From: Sphingobium sp.
GTDB taxonomy: Bacteria > Pseudomonadota > Alphaproteobacteria > Sphingomonadales > Sphingomonadaceae
Assembly: GCA_035196065.1 (NCBI GenBank)
Contig: CP136575.1
Location: forward strand, 1,900,769-1,964,768
Direction of reading: 5' to 3'
DNA: 64,000 bases
Shown here: in pieces, positions 1 to 8,182 of the stretch
Layout of the letters: every line of letters begins with the position of its first letter
How positions within the stretch are numbered: position 1 is the stretch's first letter
Program-made: the position numbers and the translations under genes
The notes under the pieces: generated by a model
Told to the model about the DNA's origin: nothing
Database searches by the model: none
The model's input: the letters and a program-made list of their open reading frames with translations, nothing else

Positions 1-354
1 GCCAAGGATATGATCATCATCAATGGCAAGAATTATTGGCCGCAGGATATCGAATGGGCGGTCGAACAATTGCCGGGTTTCAAGGCCGGAGATATCGCGG
101 CTTTCGCTGTCACCAATGGTGGTGAGGAAACCCCGGCTGTGCTCGTGCAGTGCCGTACGTCCGATGAGAGTGAGCGCGCGAAGTTGCGCGAGCAGATCAA
201 GGACAAGGTCCGTTCGGTGACGGGGATGAATTGCTTGGTTGAATTGGTGCCGCCTCGCACCTTGCCGCGGACCAGTTCGGGCAAGTTGAGCCGCGCAAAA
301 GCTCGCAATCTGTATCTGTCGGGCGAGATTCAGCCTTATGCGATTGCTGCCTGA
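1..354 (+). CDS. Acyl-AMP ligase / acyl-CoA synthetase, C-terminal fragment
   Basis: The frame is open from the first base, so only about the last 117 residues of a longer protein are present. The reading NGKNYWPQDIE followed later by PRTSSGKLSR matches the C-terminal lid subdomain of the ANL superfamily (fatty-acyl-AMP ligases and acyl-CoA synthetases). In that family the lysine of the SSGK motif contacts the adenylate, and it is present here. The enzyme would activate a fatty or other carboxylic acid with ATP. Substrate cannot be told from this part. The fatty-acyl-AMP ligase (FadD32-like) subgroup is favoured by the NYWPQDIE wording, but this is inference. The next gene starts 70 bases later on the same strand. 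Confidence 0.8.
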   Translation, partial: AKDMIIINGKNYWPQDIEWAVEQLPGFKAGDIAAFAVTNGGEETPAVLVQCRTSDESERAKLREQIKDKVRSVTGMNCLVELVPPRTLPRTSSGKLSRAKARNLYLSGEIQPYAIAA

Positions 355-423
355 ATAGATCTTAAGTTGGTTTCTGAACGGGGCGCTTACGATTAAGTAA
401 GTTTCGGCAGTTATGCCGCACCT

Positions 424-2778
424 GTGAGCAAGCAAGAATCATCGGGCGACCTGCCAAGGGACATTTCGGCAAAGGCATTGCTGGGCTTTGACGCGCCCAG
501 CGGTATCGAAACCGCGCAACTTTTCGAAATCCAGGCGCGCAGCCTGCGCGACCGCAGCGGTGCGCAGCTTGCAGCGACGGTGATATCCGGCGCGCTGATC
601 GTGGCGATTGCGTTCGACACAGCCCCCTATTGGGCCTTGGCAGCGTGGGTCGCGGCACTCATCGGCTGCAGCATCCTCATTCTCTCGCGCCGTTCGCCAT
701 TGGGTTATTTTGAATCCGGACAGGCGCGTCAGCGCGATTTCCTGCTGATCGGCCGCCATTCGGCAATTGGCGGCGCGGTGTGGGGCGCGGCACTTCCTTT
801 CCTTGGTAGTTTTGGCGCCATGCCCCAATGGCTGGGGATATGGTCAGTCAACCTCGCCATGATGGTGTTCGCCTCGCTTTTACTTCCCAGCCTTCCCATT
901 GCCGGGACGGCCTTTGTCGCCGCCGCAACCATGGGCGGTGTGGCTGGCTGGCTGGTCAATGGTGAAATCTACCTCGCGCTGGCCAGCGCTGCGCTCGGCG
1001 GCTTGATGGCTGTGGGCGTTTTGCGCAGCGCAAAGGCGCAGGTGCTTTACGAATTGGCGAGCAATGTGCTCCACGAAAAATCCGAAACTGTCAGCCTGTT
1101 GCTGCGCGAATTTGAAGATAGCGGCGCAGACTGGTTGTGGCAGACCGATACCAGCCGCTGCGTCAGCCATGCCAGCCCGCGCTTCGCCTTTGCGCTGGAG
1201 GCAGAGCCCAAGGCGATTGAAGGCCAGCCCTTGCTGAAACTGATCGCCGGTGACGCTTGGGATACCGGCCGCTATCCCGAAGCACTGCATGATTTGGCTG
1301 ATCGGTTGAAGCGCCGTGAGGCCTTTTCCAACCTGATCGTCCCTGTCACCATCAATGGCGTGCGCCGCTGGTGGGAATTGTCCGCATCTCCCCGCCATGC
1401 CGAAAATGGCAGTTTTCTAGGCTTTCGCGGTGTCGGATCGGACGTGACGGAACAGCGCGAATCGGCAGAGAAAATCTCGCACCTTGCGCGTTTCGATACG
1501 CTGACGGGGTTGCCCAATCGTCTGCAACTTACCGAGGCATTGGGACAGGTGCTTGCCGACGCGGATCAATGGCGCCGTCGCTGCGGCTTCATGATGATCG
1601 ACCTCGACCGGTTTAAGGCGGTCAATGATACGCTTGGCCATCCGGTCGGCGACCGGCTGCTCGCACAGGTGGCAAAGCGGCTGAAGATGATCATGTCGGC
1701 GAACGAATTGTGCGGCCGTCTGGGCGGAGACGAGTTTGCGGTTGTGCTGAAGGATGCATCGGACTCAACTTATGTCGCAAGAGTCGCCAAAAAGATCATC
1801 GAAACGCTGTCCAAACCCTATGAGGTCGATCAAAACACGCTGTATATCGGTGCGAGTGTCGGCAGTGCGGTAGGCCCGGTAGACGGGCGCACAGTTGAAT
1901 TGCTGATGCGCAGCGCCGACCTTGCCCTTTACCGTTCAAAGGATGATGGCGGTAACACGCATCATAGTTATCAGCACAAACTGCATGCCAGCGCGGAAGA
2001 GCGCCGCGTGCTGGAATTTGAACTGCGCAATGCGCTGGAACGCAACCAGTTCCACCTTGAATATCAGCCGGTGGTTGAGGCTGACGACGGCCATGGCATT
2101 ACCGGTTTTGAAGCTTTGTTGCGTTGGAATAACCCCAAATTCGGCAATGTTTCGCCGGCGAAATTTGTTCCTGTTGCAGAAGAAGCCCGGCTGATCGTGC
2201 CGATTGGCGCATGGGTGCTGCGCCAGGCCTGTTCGGATGCGATGCAATGGCCTGAAACGATCAAGGTCGCGGTAAACGTATCGGTCGACCAGCTAACCAG
2301 CCCGGCCTTCGTCGAAACAGTGGTCCAAGTGTTGCACGATACCGGCCTTCCTGCGTGGCGGCTGGAAATCGAAGTCACCGAGAGCATTTTTGTTCGCGAC
2401 GGCGGGCTCGCGGTGCAGGTTCTGGATCGTCTTCGCAAACTGGGTATCAAATTGTCGCTCGACGATTTCGGCACCGGCTATTCCTCGCTCGGCTATCTCA
2501 GCAATATCCGTTTTGACACGATCAAGGTCGACCGCAGCTTTGTGACAGGTGCGGCCAAGGCCAAGCCGGAATGTATCGCGATCATCCGTGCTGTGGTCGC
2601 CATGGCCGACGCGCTGGACATTGCGACGACTGCAGAGGGCGTCGAGAATGAACAGGAATTGCAGATGATCCAGCAATTTGGCTGCGACAAAATCCAAGGC
2701 TATTATTTCGGCCGGCCGATGGTGTTTTTGGATGCTTGCGCGCTGTTCGGATTACCAACCCGCCGTGAGGTCGGTTAA
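424..2778 (+). CDS. Membrane PAS-GGDEF-EAL cyclic-di-GMP enzyme
   Basis: A 784-residue protein starting at GTG. Residues about 45-200 hold several hydrophobic segments (a membrane sensor region), followed by a PAS-like domain (about 230-345), a GGDEF diguanylate cyclase domain (GGDEF at 434-438) and an EAL phosphodiesterase domain (EAL at 563-565). Both output domains look catalytically intact: the EAL part keeps EVTESIF, DDFGTGYSSL, KVDRSF and AEGVE motifs. The allosteric RxxD inhibitory site expected nine residues ahead of GGDEF reads SANE, so product inhibition is probably absent. It likely makes and/or degrades cyclic-di-GMP at the inner membrane in response to an unknown signal, affecting motility or biofilm growth. 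The start is not well fixed, because there is no clear ribosome-binding site before the GTG. Confidence 0.88.
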   Translation: MSKQESSGDLPRDISAKALLGFDAPSGIETAQLFEIQARSLRDRSGAQLAATVISGALIVAIAFDTAPYWALAAWVAALIGCSILILSRRSPLGYFESGQARQRDFLLIGRHSAIGGAVWGAALPFLGSFGAMPQWLGIWSVNLAMMVFASLLLPSLPIAGTAFVAAATMGGVAGWLVNGEIYLALASAALGGLMAVGVLRSAKAQVLYELASNVLHEKSETVSLLLREFEDSGADWLWQTDTSRCVSHASPRFAFALEAEPKAIEGQPLLKLIAGDAWDTGRYPEALHDLADRLKRREAFSNLIVPVTINGVRRWWELSASPRHAENGSFLGFRGVGSDVTEQRESAEKISHLARFDTLTGLPNRLQLTEALGQVLADADQWRRRCGFMMIDLDRFKAVNDTLGHPVGDRLLAQVAKRLKMIMSANELCGRLGGDEFAVVLKDASDSTYVARVAKKIIETLSKPYEVDQNTLYIGASVGSAVGPVDGRTVELLMRSADLALYRSKDDGGNTHHSYQHKLHASAEERRVLEFELRNALERNQFHLEYQPVVEADDGHGITGFEALLRWNNPKFGNVSPAKFVPVAEEARLIVPIGAWVLRQACSDAMQWPETIKVAVNVSVDQLTSPAFVETVVQVLHDTGLPAWRLEIEVTESIFVRDGGLAVQVLDRLRKLGIKLSLDDFGTGYSSLGYLSNIRFDTIKVDRSFVTGAAKAKPECIAIIRAVVAMADALDIATTAEGVENEQELQMIQQFGCDKIQGYYFGRPMVFLDACALFGLPTRREVG

Positions 2779-2959
2779 TCGCGAATGCCACGATCGCATG
2801 AGTAGCGTTTCGGGTTCATGGCTGCATGACGAATATCGCTTTGCCGCACACCGCGCGCGTCTGGACCGCATGATGAATGCGTTTCGCGCAACTATTCATC
2901 GGGCAGACAGGTTTTGATCAACAGGCTCTTGGTGACACCCCGTCAGCAGGAGAATATAT

Positions 2960-3829
2960 ATGCGTTGCAGCACAAACGGAACGGGATTGCTGGCAATGGC
3001 TGCGGTCGCAACCGCGCTTGCCTTTCCCGTCAGCCTTTCAGCCCAGTCGCAAAATCCCGACCCCATCATCGTCGATGGTGCCGTCCAGTCCCAGCCTGCA
3101 GCGCTGGTGAAGGGACCGGAAATCAAGGGCGTGATTACTGCGCGTAGCAATGATCGGTTGCAGATCACGACGGCCGATGGCCAAAGCACAATTGTCACTT
3201 TTGATGCCAATACGCGCATTCGCACCAGCGGCGGCCTTTTCGGTGGCCGAGGCAAGCTGGCGCAGGATTCGCTGCTCAACGGTTTGCCGGTTACGGTGAA
3301 GACCTGGCAGTCGGGCAACGGGCTGATCGCCAACCAGATCAGTTTCCGCAATGGCGACCTGAAAACCGCAACGATGATCCGCAACGGCACTGCGCAGCAA
3401 TTTGCCGAACAGACAGCGGCGACCGAGGCGCTGCGCGGACGCATGGGCGATATCGACAAATATAATATCAAAGGCACGACCAACGTCTATTTCGATACCG
3501 GCCAAGCGGTGCTCTCATCCCAAGCCAAGGCAGAGCTATGCTCTGCGGCAAGCCAGGCCGAGGCAACCGACAATGCGCTGTTGCTGGTGGTCGGCTATAC
3601 GGACTCGGTCGGCAGCGAGGAATATAACCAGACACTCAGCGAGAAACGAGCGGCCCGTGTTATCAATCATCTGCAGCAGCAGTGTCGCTGGAAGCCCTAT
3701 CGGATGCTGACCCCGACAGGCATGGCCGAATCCGATCCATTGGCGAGCAATGACACCGAAGAAGGCAAGGCGCAGAACCGCCGGGTTTCCGTCAATGTGC
3801 TGGTCAGCAAAAGCGTCGACGGAATCTGA
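2960..3829 (+). CDS. OmpA-family outer-membrane/periplasmic protein
   Basis: A 289-residue exported protein. Residues 1-29 form a signal peptide ending ...PVSLSAQS. The middle part (about 45-135) resembles a small beta domain of unknown name. The C-terminal 115 residues form an OmpA/MotB peptidoglycan-binding domain: NVYFDTGQAVLS, then GYTDSVGSEEYNQTLSEKRA, and a final NRRV. The conserved Asp of GYTDS and the Arg of NRRV, which bind diaminopimelate in this family, are present. It probably tethers the envelope to peptidoglycan. A CAGGAG ribosome-binding site precedes the ATG at good spacing. The gene ends just before a strong GC-rich hairpin shared with the convergent hydrolase. Confidence 0.85.
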   Translation: MRCSTNGTGLLAMAAVATALAFPVSLSAQSQNPDPIIVDGAVQSQPAALVKGPEIKGVITARSNDRLQITTADGQSTIVTFDANTRIRTSGGLFGGRGKLAQDSLLNGLPVTVKTWQSGNGLIANQISFRNGDLKTATMIRNGTAQQFAEQTAATEALRGRMGDIDKYNIKGTTNVYFDTGQAVLSSQAKAELCSAASQAEATDNALLLVVGYTDSVGSEEYNQTLSEKRAARVINHLQQQCRWKPYRMLTPTGMAESDPLASNDTEEGKAQNRRVSVNVLVSKSVDGI

Positions 3830-3837
3830 TATGCATG

Positions 3838-3867
3838 CGGGGTGAGGGGGGCGCCCCTGTCACCCCG
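3838..3867. terminator. GC-rich hairpin between convergent genes
   Basis: Perfect 8-bp arms (CGGGGTGA at 3838-3845, TCACCCCG at 3860-3867) with an inner GGGG/CCCC pairing form a very stable stem between two convergent genes. There is no T-run, so termination in either direction is an inference. The stem includes the stop codon of the minus-strand hydrolase. Confidence 0.45.
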
Positions 3868-4822
3868 CCGCAGAATTTGCGGAAAGCCAGGCGCGAACGT
3901 CCGAAGCACTTTGTTCGGCGGTCTCTTCCATCGGAAGGTGGCCAATCCCTTTATAGATGTGCGTTTGATTGTTCGGGTAAATGCGCCCGAACCATTGGGC
4001 GGCACTCACCGGAATCAGCTTGTCTTCGTCACCCCACAGGATGAGCGCCGGAATGGCCCTTGTGGCCGCACCGATATCCTTTTCGGCAATCGGCGTACGC
4101 GGGGTGCCGAAACGTTTCAGCGTGGCTTCACGATTGCCCGGATGGCGGAGCAATTCCCAATATTCATCAATCTCTGCGGGCGTAACCACCGCCTTGTTGC
4201 TGACGCTGCCATCAAGGCTGCGCTCGATCAGGCTGCGCGGAGTGAGGATTGTGGCCAATTGGTTGACGCCGGGCATCGCCGCAAGGCGGAAGCCGATGGG
4301 AAGTTGGCGCGGCTTGGCATCGGGTGCGCCCGATGGATCAACCAGGATCAGGCCGGCAAGCTTTTCGGGATGGGCCACCGCATAGGCATGGCTGATTCCG
4401 CCACCCATGCTGTTACCGCCCAAGTAGAAACGGGTCAGGCCGCGATTGCGCGCGACACGGTCTACGGCATCGACATAGGCGGCCACGCTATAGTCGCCCT
4501 TGGGGTGCGGACCGGTAAGGCCATGCCCCCATTGATCGAAACGGATGATCCGATAATCCTTGCCCAGCCGGTCGACCCATTGCTGCCATGTATGGAGCGA
4601 GGCGTTGGAGCCGTGCAAAAGGATGATCGCGGGCGCATCTTTTGGCCCTTCGTCGCGTAGGTGAACGGTGAGGCCGTCGCCCAGATCGACAAATTCGGAT
4701 TCGGCATTTGCATATTTTGTGCGCAGATCCTTTACGGGAACATCAGCGGCATAGCCCCAGAATATGATCCCCCCGATTGCGACGATCAGGAAAAAGGCGA
4801 GGCCTTTCAAGAATCTGCGCAT
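3860..4822 (-). CDS. Alpha/beta hydrolase with N-terminal membrane anchor
   Basis: With the chosen start the protein has 320 residues. Residues 5-24 form a hydrophobic anchor or uncleaved signal, so the enzyme probably faces the periplasm. The fold markers are an HGS oxyanion region (70-72), the nucleophile elbow GGNSMGGG with Ser138, an acid residue in WGDEDKLIP, and the histidine in GIGHLPMEE. These make a complete Ser-Asp-His triad. Substrate is unknown; the sequence resembles general esterase/lipase-like hydrolases. The open frame extends 28 codons further upstream, but ATG 4822 is preferred because AAGGGGGA lies upstream and the membrane segment then begins at the N-terminus. Confidence 0.8.
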   Translation of the reverse strand: MRRFLKGLAFFLIVAIGGIIFWGYAADVPVKDLRTKYANAESEFVDLGDGLTVHLRDEGPKDAPAIILLHGSNASLHTWQQWVDRLGKDYRIIRFDQWGHGLTGPHPKGDYSVAAYVDAVDRVARNRGLTRFYLGGNSMGGGISHAYAVAHPEKLAGLILVDPSGAPDAKPRQLPIGFRLAAMPGVNQLATILTPRSLIERSLDGSVSNKAVVTPAEIDEYWELLRHPGNREATLKRFGTPRTPIAEKDIGAATRAIPALILWGDEDKLIPVSAAQWFGRIYPNNQTHIYKGIGHLPMEETAEQSASDVRAWLSANSAAG

Positions 4823-4921
4823 AATGTTTTTCCCCCTTTTGCGGCCAGCCGTAAAGCGATGCCTTTGTTGCGGCCGATGGTAATGCAGAACGGACGTCAA
4901 CGCCATGTTCTGTGTCGGCAG

Positions 4922-5269
4922 TTACAAAATCTCATGCACCTTGTCTTGAGGGCGGCAGAGGCGGACACCTTTGTCGGTTTCGACAAAGGGGCGCTCGACA
5001 AGGATGGGCTGCTTCGCCATTTCATCAAGGATGCGCTCGCCATCAGCGCCGTCGATCAGGCCCAACTCCTCAGCAGGCGAGCCCCGGGTGCGCAGCGCCT
5101 CACGCGGGGATAAGCCGGCATCGCGGAACAACTGCTCCAGCTTTTCCCGAGTGAACGGTGTCTTCTTATATTCGATAACGGTCAGGTTGATGTCCGGCGT
5201 TTCCTGAAGAATGGCCATCGTCTTGCGCGATGTACCGCAATCGGGATTGTGCCAGATGGTTGCTTTCAC
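4922..5269 (-). CDS. ArsC/Spx-family thioredoxin-fold protein (glutaredoxin-type arsenate reductase)
   Basis: A 115-residue protein beginning at GTG 5269, behind an AAGGA ribosome-binding site; the longer open frame to 5479 is non-family sequence. The start reads KATIWHNPDCGTSRKT, which contains the HX3CX3R active-site signature of the ArsC family with its redox Cys. The C-terminal half has the expected VERPFVE segment before the conserved Arg. Family members reduce arsenate using glutaredoxin, but many chromosomal homologues (YffB, ArsC-like) have no proven arsenic role. This gene is not in the arsenic operon found 6 kb away and sits divergent to an iron-regulated receptor. Its true substrate is therefore open. 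Confidence 0.82.
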   Translation of the reverse strand: MKATIWHNPDCGTSRKTMAILQETPDINLTVIEYKKTPFTREKLEQLFRDAGLSPREALRTRGSPAEELGLIDGADGERILDEMAKQPILVERPFVETDKGVRLCRPQDKVHEIL

Positions 5270-5383
5270 GACGAATTCCTTTTTACTTTCCCTTTCCCCC
5301 GCGCAAGCAAGAGGGGGCATGTGCGTCGTTGATATTGGCATTTCAAAAAAGTTCAACCAGATGTCCTTTTTGCATTTGCAACT

Positions 5384-5402
5384 GATAACGATTCTCAATA
5401 GG
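5384..5402 (+). promoter_or_regulatory. Fur-like box 1 upstream of TonB receptor
   Basis: GATAACGATTCTCAATAGG agrees with the 19-bp Escherichia coli Fur consensus at 13 of 19 positions by eye. It lies about 50 bases before the receptor start and 115 bases before the divergent ArsC-like gene, so it might affect both. The match is read from sequence; binding is inferred. Confidence 0.6.
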
Positions 5403-5416
5403 GAGGCTTTGGGGAT

Positions 5417-5433
5417 TTGAGAATCTTTCTCAA
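5417..5433 (+). promoter_or_regulatory. Fur-like box 2, perfect palindrome
   Basis: TTGAGAA-TCT-TTCTCAA is a perfect 7-bp inverted repeat with a 3-bp centre, of the GAGAAT/ATTCTC style seen in Fur sites. It lies 20 bases before the receptor ATG. Together with box 1, it suggests iron repression of the receptor. Confidence 0.65.
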
Positions 5434-5453
5434 TAAGGGCTGTAGAAGAGACG

Positions 5454-7565
5454 ATGACGATGTTGCGAGTTTCGGGCATTTCCGCCCTTGCGCTTTGCGC
5501 CGCATTGGCGGTCCCGGCCCAGGCCTATGAATATGGTGGTGAGTTGGGCGACCAGTGTGAAGACTGTCGCGCGATCATCGTTACTGGTGCATCTACGGGC
5601 TATGTCGCGCAGGATATCGTCACCGCCACCAAGACCGACACCCCGTTGATCGACGTGCCGCAGACGATTCATGTCGTCACCCGCGAACAGTTGGACGATC
5701 AGGCGCATTACAGTCTTGGAGAAGTGCTCCGCTATGTCCCGGGAACCACGGTGGGGCAGGGTGAAGGCAATCGCGACCAGATCACGCTGCGCGGCCAGAA
5801 TACCACCGCTGATTTCTTCCTCGATGGCGTGCGCGACGATGTGCAATATTATCGAGGGCTATATAATGTCGAGCGTGTCGAGATATTGAAAGGCCCTTAT
5901 GCGCTGATCTTCGGGCGCGGTGGCGGTGGCGGCATTATCAATCGCGTGCAGAAAACGCCGGTTGCCGATGAAAGCTTTGGCAGCGCGCGCAGCAGCCTCA
6001 ACAGCTTTGGCGGCTGGGATGTGTCCGCCGATATCAATGCCCCATTGGGCAGCCGGGCGGCCATAAGGTTGAACGCGACCTATGAGGCGATGGAAAGCGA
6101 CCGCCGCTTTGTCGATGGGCGCCGCTATGCCTGGAACCCCTATCTTGCCGTGGATCTTGGCAATGATTGGAAGTTGGGGCTGTCCTACGAATATGTGAAT
6201 GATGAGCGCGTGCCCGACCGCGGCGTGCCATCAGTCGCAGTCTCAGGCAAGGCAAACGCCCCGTTGCGCGGCTATGACCGGCTGTTTTTCGGTGTCCCCG
6301 GCATCAACCGTTCCACTCTGGAGGCGCATGTCGCCAAGGCACGGCTCGACGGGAAATTGGCCGATAATCTCAGCTTCACCGGCACATTGCTCTATGGCGA
6401 TTATGACAAATTCTATGTCAATGTTTACGCCAATGGCCCCGTTAACTTGGCCAATAACAGCGTGCAGCTTGATGCCTATTCGGACCCGACCAAGCGCGAA
6501 AATCTGATCGGTCAGGCAAATCTGATCTGGGAGGTCGCGACCGGCGCGGTTGAACATAAGCTGTTGTTCGGCATTGAATATGGTGATCAGCAGACGCGCA
6601 ACAATCGCCGCCTGCCGGCCTTCATTCCGGGCCGGACGTTCAGCCTTGCTAACCCGGTTTACCCCGCGGTTGCGATGACTACACTGTCGCGCGATACCGT
6701 GTCGCAGGTGCAATTTGTCTCGGCTTACATGCAGGACCAGATCAGCATCGGCGATCATTTCGATGTGGTGGCGGGCTTGCGCTTTGACCATTTCGAAATT
6801 GATGGCGTCGATTTCATTCCTGCGGTCGACCGGCCCTTTGCGCGCAGCGATGACAAGATCAGTCCGCGCCTTGGCTTGATCTGGAAACCGCAGGAAAATG
6901 CGTCCGTTTATGCCAGCTTTAGCCGGTCTTTCCTGCCACGGTCTGGCGACCAGTTCATCTCGCTATCGACGACGACGCAAAATCTAGCGCCCGAAAAATT
7001 CACCAATTATGAAATCGGCGCCAAATGGGATATCCGCCCCGATCTTAATGTCACGGCGGCGCTGTTTCAGTTGGATCGCAGCAATGCGACCACGCCCGAT
7101 CCGGCCAACCCGCTGACGACGATCAATATCGGCGAAACGCGGATAAAGGGGCTGGAACTGGCTGTTACCGGTAAGCTGTTGCCCGGCTGGCAGATGAGCG
7201 CCGGCTACACCCTGCAAGACGCCAAATTGCGCGGAAATGATTTCGTCGCGCTTGGCCAGGTGCCAAAGCACCAGCTATCGCTGTGGAACCGTTATGACGT
7301 CAATGATGCCGTCGGTATCGGCCTTGGCATTATCCACCAGTCGAGCCAGTTCGCCGCAATCCGCACCAGCGCGACGACAACCCGGCTTCCCGCCTTCACT
7401 CGCGTCGATGCGGCCTTGTTTTATGACATTAGCGAGAATGTGCAGTTGCAGGCCAATGTCGAAAATCTTTTCGACACGGACTATTTCGCCGATGCGCATA
7501 ATAACAATAACATCACACCGGGCGCACCGATCAATGGCCGGGTAACGGTAAGGGTCAAGTTCTGA
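5454..7565 (+). CDS. TonB-dependent siderophore receptor
   Basis: About 703 residues. A signal peptide (roughly 1-24, ending PAQAYE) is followed by a plug domain (IDVPQTIHVVTREQL, LRYVPG, RDQITLRG, FLDGVRDD, VEILKGP, IINRVQK) and a 22-strand-type beta-barrel ending in aromatic VRVKF, as required for outer-membrane insertion. The plug motifs resemble catecholate siderophore receptors of the Fiu/CirA/BfnH type. The siderophore itself cannot be assigned. Two Fur-like boxes lie directly upstream, so the gene is probably induced under iron shortage. ATG 5460 is an equally possible start. No TonB, ABC importer or siderophore biosynthesis gene is nearby, so it would work as an isolated scavenging receptor. 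Confidence 0.9.
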   Translation: MTMLRVSGISALALCAALAVPAQAYEYGGELGDQCEDCRAIIVTGASTGYVAQDIVTATKTDTPLIDVPQTIHVVTREQLDDQAHYSLGEVLRYVPGTTVGQGEGNRDQITLRGQNTTADFFLDGVRDDVQYYRGLYNVERVEILKGPYALIFGRGGGGGIINRVQKTPVADESFGSARSSLNSFGGWDVSADINAPLGSRAAIRLNATYEAMESDRRFVDGRRYAWNPYLAVDLGNDWKLGLSYEYVNDERVPDRGVPSVAVSGKANAPLRGYDRLFFGVPGINRSTLEAHVAKARLDGKLADNLSFTGTLLYGDYDKFYVNVYANGPVNLANNSVQLDAYSDPTKRENLIGQANLIWEVATGAVEHKLLFGIEYGDQQTRNNRRLPAFIPGRTFSLANPVYPAVAMTTLSRDTVSQVQFVSAYMQDQISIGDHFDVVAGLRFDHFEIDGVDFIPAVDRPFARSDDKISPRLGLIWKPQENASVYASFSRSFLPRSGDQFISLSTTTQNLAPEKFTNYEIGAKWDIRPDLNVTAALFQLDRSNATTPDPANPLTTINIGETRIKGLELAVTGKLLPGWQMSAGYTLQDAKLRGNDFVALGQVPKHQLSLWNRYDVNDAVGIGLGIIHQSSQFAAIRTSATTTRLPAFTRVDAALFYDISENVQLQANVENLFDTDYFADAHNNNNITPGAPINGRVTVRVKF

Positions 7566-7575
7566 TTTCGGCGCT

Positions 7576-7595
7576 CTCCCTCGCGCTTGAGGGAG
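7576..7595. terminator. Inverted repeat between convergent genes
   Basis: CTCCCTC (7576-7582), a 6-base loop and GAGGGAG (7589-7595) form a perfect 7-bp stem between the receptor gene and the carbonic-anhydrase gene. There is no T-run. Its sequence type (C-rich/G-rich arms around GCGCTTG) resembles the larger palindrome at 16812-16833, so it may belong to a dispersed intergenic repeat family. Confidence 0.4.
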
Positions 7596-7603
7596 GGGAG
7601 CGA

Positions 7604-8182
7604 CTATTCCAAACCCGCCACCGCCTCGTCATGGGCCTTGCCGTTCTGGACATAATGGGCGACGCCCATGCGCATGCCGACCAACGCAGGTTCGGGCAAT
7701 TCGCGCACCAACTTCGCCGGGCGACCGACCCATAATTCTTTGGGCCCGATCGTCTTGCCTTCGGGCAGCAGCGCGCCCGCGCCCAGCATGCCGTCTTCTT
7801 CCACCGTGCAGCCGTTCATGACAATCGCGCCAAGGCCGATGAAACCGCGATTGCCGATCGTGCAGCCATGGATCATTGCCATATGGCCGATCAGCACATC
7901 GTCGCCGATGATCGTGGGATAGCCATCAGGTGCCCCGGGCATCGGGCTGTCACAATGGACGATGCTGCCGTCCTGAATATTGGTACGGGCGCCGATGACG
8001 ATGCGGTTGGAATCGCCGCGCAGCACGCAATTATACCAGATGCTCGCCTCCGGTCCGATGGTGACATCGCCGATGATCCGGCATCCCGGCGCGATGAAGG
8101 CGCTGTCGTCAATCTCCGGGGTTTTGCCCTTGAACGGTATGATGGTGACGTCAGGGCGGTGTTTCGGGGTGGTGTGGTTCAT
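7604..8182 (-). CDS. Gamma-class carbonic anhydrase family protein
   Basis: A 192-residue left-handed beta-helix protein with hexapeptide repeats (for example GDVTIGPEASIW, IGARTNIQDG). The three zinc ligands of the gamma-carbonic anhydrase family are visible at His76 (GSIVHC), His100 and His105 (IGHMAMIHG). It probably binds a metal and may hydrate carbon dioxide, although many family members (YrdA, PaaY, CaiE types) have little or no activity. Its start codon overlaps the stop of the upstream MFS/spermidine synthase gene by ATGA, so the two are likely translated together. Cytoplasmic, as there is no signal peptide. Confidence 0.87.
   Translation of the reverse strand: MNHTTPKHRPDVTIIPFKGKTPEIDDSAFIAPGCRIIGDVTIGPEASIWYNCVLRGDSNRIVIGARTNIQDGSIVHCDSPMPGAPDGYPTIIGDDVLIGHMAMIHGCTIGNRGFIGLGAIVMNGCTVEEDGMLGAGALLPEGKTIGPKELWVGRPAKLVRELPEPALVGMRMGVAHYVQNGKAHDEAVAGLE

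Noticed and set aside
2798-2917. 39-residue frame after the GGDEF-EAL gene (MSSVSGSWLHDEYRF...)
   Set aside because: No ribosome-binding site and no recognisable pattern; kept out although it cannot be excluded.
3842-4660. 272-aa plus-strand frame opposite the hydrolase
   Set aside because: The minus-strand hydrolase has a full catalytic triad and a proper start site.
5270-5453. Riboswitch (for example cobalamin) before the TonB receptor
   Set aside because: Only about 180 bases lie between the genes, and Fur-like boxes explain the region; no conserved B12-box wording was seen.
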